From Branchiostoma floridae (taxonomy: Eukaryota; Chordata; Leptocardii; Amphioxiformes; Branchiostomatidae), in contig NC_049982.1 in NCBI RefSeq assembly GCF_000003815.2, forward strand, positions 4,799,511 to 4,831,160: 31,650 nt of DNA. The letters are read 5' to 3'. How positions within the stretch are numbered: position 1 is the stretch's first letter; every line of letters begins with the position of its first letter. Position numbers and translations under genes: made by a program. Below are positions 27,672-31,650 of this stretch, one piece after another. The notes under the pieces were generated by a model. It searched no databases. It had not been told where the DNA came from and worked only from the letters and a program-made list of their open reading frames with translations.

Positions 27672-28108
27672 TAGGGCTGGGTACCGGTACCGGTACAAAA
27701 CCGGTTTTTTTCATTGGACCGGTCCAGAAAAACCGGACCTGAAAAAATTGGGTGGACCGGATGTTGGACCGATTGGAAAATGAACACATTATAATTCACA
27801 CGTTTCGGGGCTTACCGGAGAAGGAAATAGCAATAGCGAAGTAGAGTATAGTCTATAGCCATTTCTACCAAGTTTTACAGCCAATCGTACAGAGGTAGTA
27901 GCCTTGTAGGATTTTAAAACGCCACTGGGAGTCAAATACTCCACAAAACAGATGTTTTTGTTGCAAAATGGACCATTGTTTTGAGTATCGTCCATTCACA
28001 AATTCTTACGTACTGAATCAGGTCCAGGTTCAGGTCCAAACCTGGACCTTATCCTCTGGACCTGAACCGGACCTGGACCTGAATTTTCTGTACCGGTACC
28101 CACCCCTA
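27672..28108. mobile_element. 437-bp hAT-type MITE in the unit F intron
   Basis: 8-base target duplication ATGTAGAA (27664-27671 and 28109-28116). Terminal inverted repeats TAGGG(C/G)TGGGTACCGG have one mismatch. The ends are rich in GGTCC/GGACC words (ACCGGTCC, AACCTGGACCT, GACCTGAACCGGACC). An 8-base duplication with such ends fits the hAT superfamily. No transposase frame. Confidence 0.88.
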
Positions 28109-28421
28109 ATGTAGAACCTACTCTCCAAGCAGAGGTTAGGCTCAGCCTTGTTTTGATAATCTTTTTCATGTAATTTTTGGCTGTCATTTTTGTCACATTT
28201 GATGATGATGATGATTTTTGTCACATTTTTGTTAACTTGCTGAACAAACATAAAAGACACAAAAGATTAATTCTTCTAAACAAACATGTAGGATTCACTA
28301 AGAAATAGGCCAATTTATTTTTCGAACATTGCAATGAGAACGAGTGTCCTTCATTTGCCTCATGGTTGATAATTGTTTGCCCTGACTTGTATTTACAGAA
28401 GCTGATCCCGATATTGCTGAC

Positions 28422-29243
28422 ATGGCAACAAGAGACAGCATTCAGGGTTTGGATGACGTCAGGAGAGGAGCAGCAGGGGGTTCTGCCGACAGTGTTCTCA
28501 CCTGGCAAGGAGACAGACGTGAGGAGTCTGGGGAGGAGTCCGGTAGGAGAGACAAAGGGGTGAGAGTGTACAGGTGTGAGGAGTGCAGCAGGCAGTTCAG
28601 TAAGCTGAGTAATCTGAAGACTCACATGCGCACTCACACAGGGGAGAAACCCTACAGGTGTGAGGAGTGCAGCAGGCAGTTCAGTAGGCTGAGTAATCTG
28701 AAGACTCACATGCGGGCTCACACAGGGGAGAAACCCTACAGGTGTGAGGAGTGCAGCAGGCAGTTCAGTGAGCTGGGTCATCTGAAGACTCACATACGGA
28801 CTCACACAGGGGAGACACCATACAGGTGTGAGGAGTGCAGCAGGCAGTTCAGTCAGCTGGGAAGTCTGAAGAAACACATGCGCACTCATACAGGAGAAAA
28901 GCCCTTCAGGTGTGAGAAGTGCAGCAGGCAATTCAGTAAGCTGAGTAATCTGAAGACTCACATGCGCACTCACACAGGGGAGAAACCCTACAGGTGTGAG
29001 GAGTGCAGCAGGCAGTTCAGTAGGCTGAGTAATCTGAAGACTCACATGCGGGCTCACACAGGGGAGAAACCCTACAGGTGTGAGGAGTGCAGCAGGCAGT
29101 TCAGTGAGCTGGGTCATCTTAAGACTCACATGCGGACTCACACAGGGGAGAAACCCTACAGGTGTGAGGAATGCAGCAGGCAGTTCTGTGAGCTGAGAAG
29201 TCTAAAGAGGCACATCATGCGCACTCACACTGGAGAAAATTGA
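28422..29243 (+). CDS. Unit F: 8-finger C2H2 zinc-finger protein (273 aa)
   Basis: The exon follows TATTTACAG at 28398; the ATG at 28422 is the first in frame after the exon 1 TAA. Residues 1-49 are the family module ([20 protein letters not shown]...), nearly identical to unit B. Eight fingers cover residues 50-273, contacts -1/2/3/6: KSNT, RSNT, EGHT, QGSK, KSNT, RSNT, EGHT, ERSR (read at the usual positions). Fingers 1-3 and 5-7 are the same triplet, repeated at a 336-base offset. Linker 3 is TGETP. Finger 8 has an extra residue between its His ligands (HIMRTH, H-x4-H), which many C2H2 fingers tolerate. The protein ends at TGA 29241-29243 directly after TGEN, without the RDEAGSSVN tail. 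Confidence 0.92.
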   Translation: MATRDSIQGLDDVRRGAAGGSADSVLTWQGDRREESGEESGRRDKGVRVYRCEECSRQFSKLSNLKTHMRTHTGEKPYRCEECSRQFSRLSNLKTHMRAHTGEKPYRCEECSRQFSELGHLKTHIRTHTGETPYRCEECSRQFSQLGSLKKHMRTHTGEKPFRCEKCSRQFSKLSNLKTHMRTHTGEKPYRCEECSRQFSRLSNLKTHMRAHTGEKPYRCEECSRQFSELGHLKTHMRTHTGEKPYRCEECSRQFCELRSLKRHIMRTHTGEN

Positions 29244-30249
29244 AGGCATAAGTTATGCATCAAGCAGTGCTGTAAACAGGGATGTGTGATAGTCTGAAGA
29301 AACACATATGAATGTACATATTCTTCAAACTGGTTCAAGTGTGAGGAGTGCAGCCAAGAAGTCCGCCATCTGGGTGCACTGAAGGGACACATAGTCATGA
29401 CAGTCTTACAGGTCAGAGCACTGAACCCAGCAAACAGTTTAGTAGTGGAAGTGTGATGTCATGATTTATATGCAGCCAAACAATGTCTGCCTGTGGGTGT
29501 ATTGGGTGCGGACATCTGTTTACCCCGAAATCATTGAGTTAGAGGTTTGTTGTTTGAAGTTTGGATACTTAGCACAGGGTGCAGATAACAAGTGCACCTG
29601 AAGACTAACACATGTGTTATCAACCTGTTGGTTTATTTGTTTTTGTTGTTCTTGTTGGTTCTGTTGGCACAACATTTCTTCTTTTGAGTAAGACATCTGC
29701 ATATCTTTATTTTGGACACAATGCTGTTTCAATTTATTGATTGTATACTTTGGAAGCACAGCAGCAGAATGATGCAGATGATCACAGATTGATCGAGAAC
29801 GTCATAGATATAGCCTTTTCCTTAGAACTAGTCATCTGTATTTTGATTCTTGATCTCGTAGTTGATAGTCGTGATATTTCGTTCTTTAATTAAGTTGCAA
29901 AATGTTAACATTCATCCTAAGTAGTGGAATAATAGAGTTCAGCGGAGTGAATTCAAATTAGTCAATATAAAGCAGCAAAAGTAGTAAGAAGTTCAAAGTA
30001 GTTAAGTTCAAAGTAGTTAAGTTCAAAGTAGTGAAAGTTGTTCAAAGTTCAAAGTACAATTCAGTTAAGTACAAAGTTGAAAGCAGTGTAGTTCAAAATA
30101 GTGAAGTGCAAAGTTTAAAGTAGCGGAATTAGTACAAAGCTCAAAGTGTTGAAGTACAAAGTTCAAAATGTTTAGTGCTTATTTTCAGTTGCATGTGTTT
30201 GTTGGGTATTGAGACCTGATATTCAAGGTCCACGGTTCAGTTGAATAAA
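29244..30249 (+). other. Unit F 3' UTR / flank with a fossil finger, AATAAA at 30244
   Basis: A decayed but obvious finger lies at about 29335-29395 (AAGTGTGAGGAGTGCAGCCA then CATCTGGGTGCACTGAAGGG; readable as KCEECSQEVRHLGALKGH). The region then diverges from the other units, includes the minisatellite, and ends TTGAATAAAACAAC (AATAAA 30244-30249) and AAAGATGGAGATTATATCCTC. There is no (GT)n tract. Confidence 0.65.
29915..30180. repeat. AAGTAGTGAA-type minisatellite (unit F copy)
   Basis: TTCAAAGTAGTTAAGTTCAAAGTAGT and related words; the most divergent of the six copies. Confidence 0.8.
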
Positions 30250-30780
30250 ACAACACAAAAAGATGGAGATTATATCCTCTTGTGACATGTGTGATGATAT
30301 ACATTATAGACCACGGTAATGGGTTTTATTTTAACTGCTAGTGCTCGAAATACCCACTTGCCCACTTGAAAATGCAACAACATTTTGCTTTGCGCAACCT
30401 GACATTTTGCAGTTGGAACACTGCTTTTCACCCACCTACAGTAAACATAACACAAAACATATAACATGGATACATATAACTGGAAGAAAGGATAATGGAT
30501 AAGTAGCTGATTTGCAGAAAGTAACAACTTGAAAGTGGGGCAACCTGAAATGTTGATGGCCCAACCTGGCTTTTGACTCAGGTTGCCACTTGGACAACCT
30601 GGCTAAAAATAGTATTTCGGGCAATGACTGCCAAATGAAATGGTGTGTTTGTGGACAGCACAACTCGAGAAGCTGTGGCTGGATCTGTATGAAGTTTCAT
30701 AAGTTTTGTGATGTCAGCAACATGCGACGGAAGAACAATTAAGTCTGGGCCTCCTCAAGCAGAGAGTAGTCTGCGGTTAC
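30250..30780. other. Intergenic sequence with a possible degenerate transposon
   Basis: AGTGCTCGAAATAC near 30341 and GTATTTCGGGCAAT near 30612 are imperfect inverted ends enclosing about 285 bases rich in GCAACCTG/CAACCTGG words. The flanks AACTGC and GACTGC could be a decayed target duplication. This resembles a hAT-type MITE but is weak. No gene is supported. Confidence 0.35.
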
Positions 30781-30781
30781 T

Positions 30782-30926
30782 CTCCAAGCAGAGGTTGAGT
30801 CGCGTAGATATAGTTGTAGTCGTAAAAATTACACCGGTGCTCCTCTTGCAACGGCGCTCCTCTTACCGGTGTAATTTTCCGACTACATGTGCTACTATAT
30901 CTACGCGACTCAACCCCTGCTTGGAG
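30782..30926. repeat. Fold-back element: ~60-bp inverted arms around a 26-bp loop
   Basis: The left arm 30782-30838 (CTCCAAGCAGAGGTTGAGTC...TTACACCGGT) pairs with the right arm 30865-30926 (ACCGGTGTAATTTTCCGACT...CAACCCCTGCTTGGAG) with few mismatches and small indels. The loop holds two GCTCCTCTT words. CTCCRAGCAGAGGTT also occurs near 18595 and 28126 in the D and F introns. Confidence 0.85.
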
Positions 30927-31650
30927 AATGGTCTGTGCTTATCTCCAAGCAGATCTAACGGTGGCAAGCCAGTATCCAAAGGACCAGCCAGTATCCAACA
31001 GGCCACCTGTTGTTTAAGTCGTTTAATACTGTTTGATCCTCTGGATAGAGTATTACCACCGATAGATCTCTCTCAGGGGAGTGAAAGAGGCCATTTACAT
31101 CACAGCCCACCAACATTCCCTCAATCGAGACCGGGGCCGATACCAACTGCCAAGCACCTTTGACCCTTTGCTGAAGTCACACTTCCGTTCCTGATGTGCG
31201 ACGTAGGCTTTGGGTCATTTCAACTTGAAAAGGATCAGAGGACTGATCGAAAGCTTGCTCGTAAGCGCTTTACTTTGTGTACGGATATAAGGTCTTAAAA
31301 TTGTAACATAACACCGATAGATCTGTTTGGAGATTAAGCCCCCGGAATGTTTTTGACATCTTATTAGGTGTTTTATAGATTCTTGGCTATCAAGAGTACA
31401 CAAAGAAAAGCTGACAATAAAGCCCGATAAAATTCTTGAAAAATAAGTGTAACCTCTGTATGTAGAGTGTGTGCATCGAGTTGAAATGGACATACCTAGA
31501 CTATGAATATGCAAATCGGTAATTGACGACATTCTCTACGTCCATGAGAGATTCATGAGAGGTATTTTATTTTATACATCTGTTATATTTTGTTTGAGAA
31601 GATTATCAGTGAATATAGGTCATACATATAACTCGGCACAAAAAGTTGGA
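30927..31650. other. Intergenic sequence, no supported gene
   Basis: Another TCTCCAAGCAGA word near 30941 and a doubled CCAGTATCCAA word near 30969-30995. No open frame has recognisable features. It may be the edge of a larger mobile element continuing beyond the window. Confidence 0.4.

Noticed and set aside
28221-29141. 306-codon minus-strand open frame with a 28-residue repeat (and similar ones at 9082-9693, 19364-20062, 20450-20872)
   Set aside because: These are the antisense of the 84-base finger repeat; one stop-free reverse frame repeats automatically. They have no independent start, splice or domain evidence.
30708-31163. 151-codon + strand frame
   Set aside because: It runs straight through the fold-back at 30782-30926 and has no domain, repeat-free homology or splice context.
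1-31650. tRNA, rRNA or other structured RNA genes
   Set aside because: No cloverleaf with conserved A and B boxes or rRNA core words was noticed on either strand by eye; a covariance-model scan would be needed to be certain.

Overview
This window looks like chordate, most likely cephalochordate (amphioxus, Branchiostoma-like), nuclear DNA. The evidence is GT-AG introns, AATAAA signals, many short inverted-repeat transposons, microsatellites, assembly gaps (N runs at 1256-1904 and 3196-3472), and zinc fingers of the form [19 protein letters not shown], which I associate with amphioxus gene predictions. The genus is an inference from memory of such sequences, not from a search.

The window is a head-to-tail tandem cluster of six related C2H2 poly-zinc-finger units, all on the + strand. 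Unit A has only its 3' end (3-179). Unit B is intact (exon 1 ending 7714, CDS 8722-10080, 14 fingers). Unit C (exon 1 ending 12341, CDS 13118-14104) has 9 intact fingers and a frameshift in the tenth. Unit D (exon 1 ending 16247, fingers 19427-21539) has 23 fingers split by a 2-base deletion. Unit E is a gutted pseudogene (about 24295-24902) with exon 1 and intron sequence fused directly to the last bases of the finger array. Unit F (exon 1 ending 27067, CDS 28422-29243) has 8 fingers.

Each unit repeats one plan: a conserved promoter/5' exon without the main start codon; a GT-AG intron holding a conserved block; one exon with a fixed 49-residue N-terminal module and all the fingers; a 3' flank that starts with decayed 'fossil' zinc fingers; a degenerate AAGTAGTGAA-type minisatellite; a conserved AATAAAAC signal; usually a (GT)n tract; then a dispersed repeat. 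All five preserved exon 1 copies carry an in-frame TAA just before the splice donor, which places the start codon in the finger exon.

Unit-specific insertions interrupt this plan. Comparison with the uninterrupted paralogs defines their ends and target-site duplications: a TA-flanked 397-bp element in unit A, a 224-bp MITE in the promoter/exon 1 of C, a 1.7-kb element in the D intron, a retroposon-like insert and a 697-bp TA-flanked element in the D 3' flank, and a 437-bp hAT-type MITE in the F intron. Between units A and B lies a decaying satellite of about 183-bp units (about 3726-5540), followed by an AT-rich stretch with a weak candidate terminal exon of an unrelated gene. The last 1.4 kb (30250-31650) has no gene I can support but holds a strong fold-back at 30782-30926.

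The proteins are predicted nuclear, sequence-specific DNA-binding factors. No KRAB, SCAN, BTB or ZAD domain is visible, and their targets cannot be read from this window. The cluster appears to be evolving by unit duplication, finger-array expansion, frameshift and gene death.
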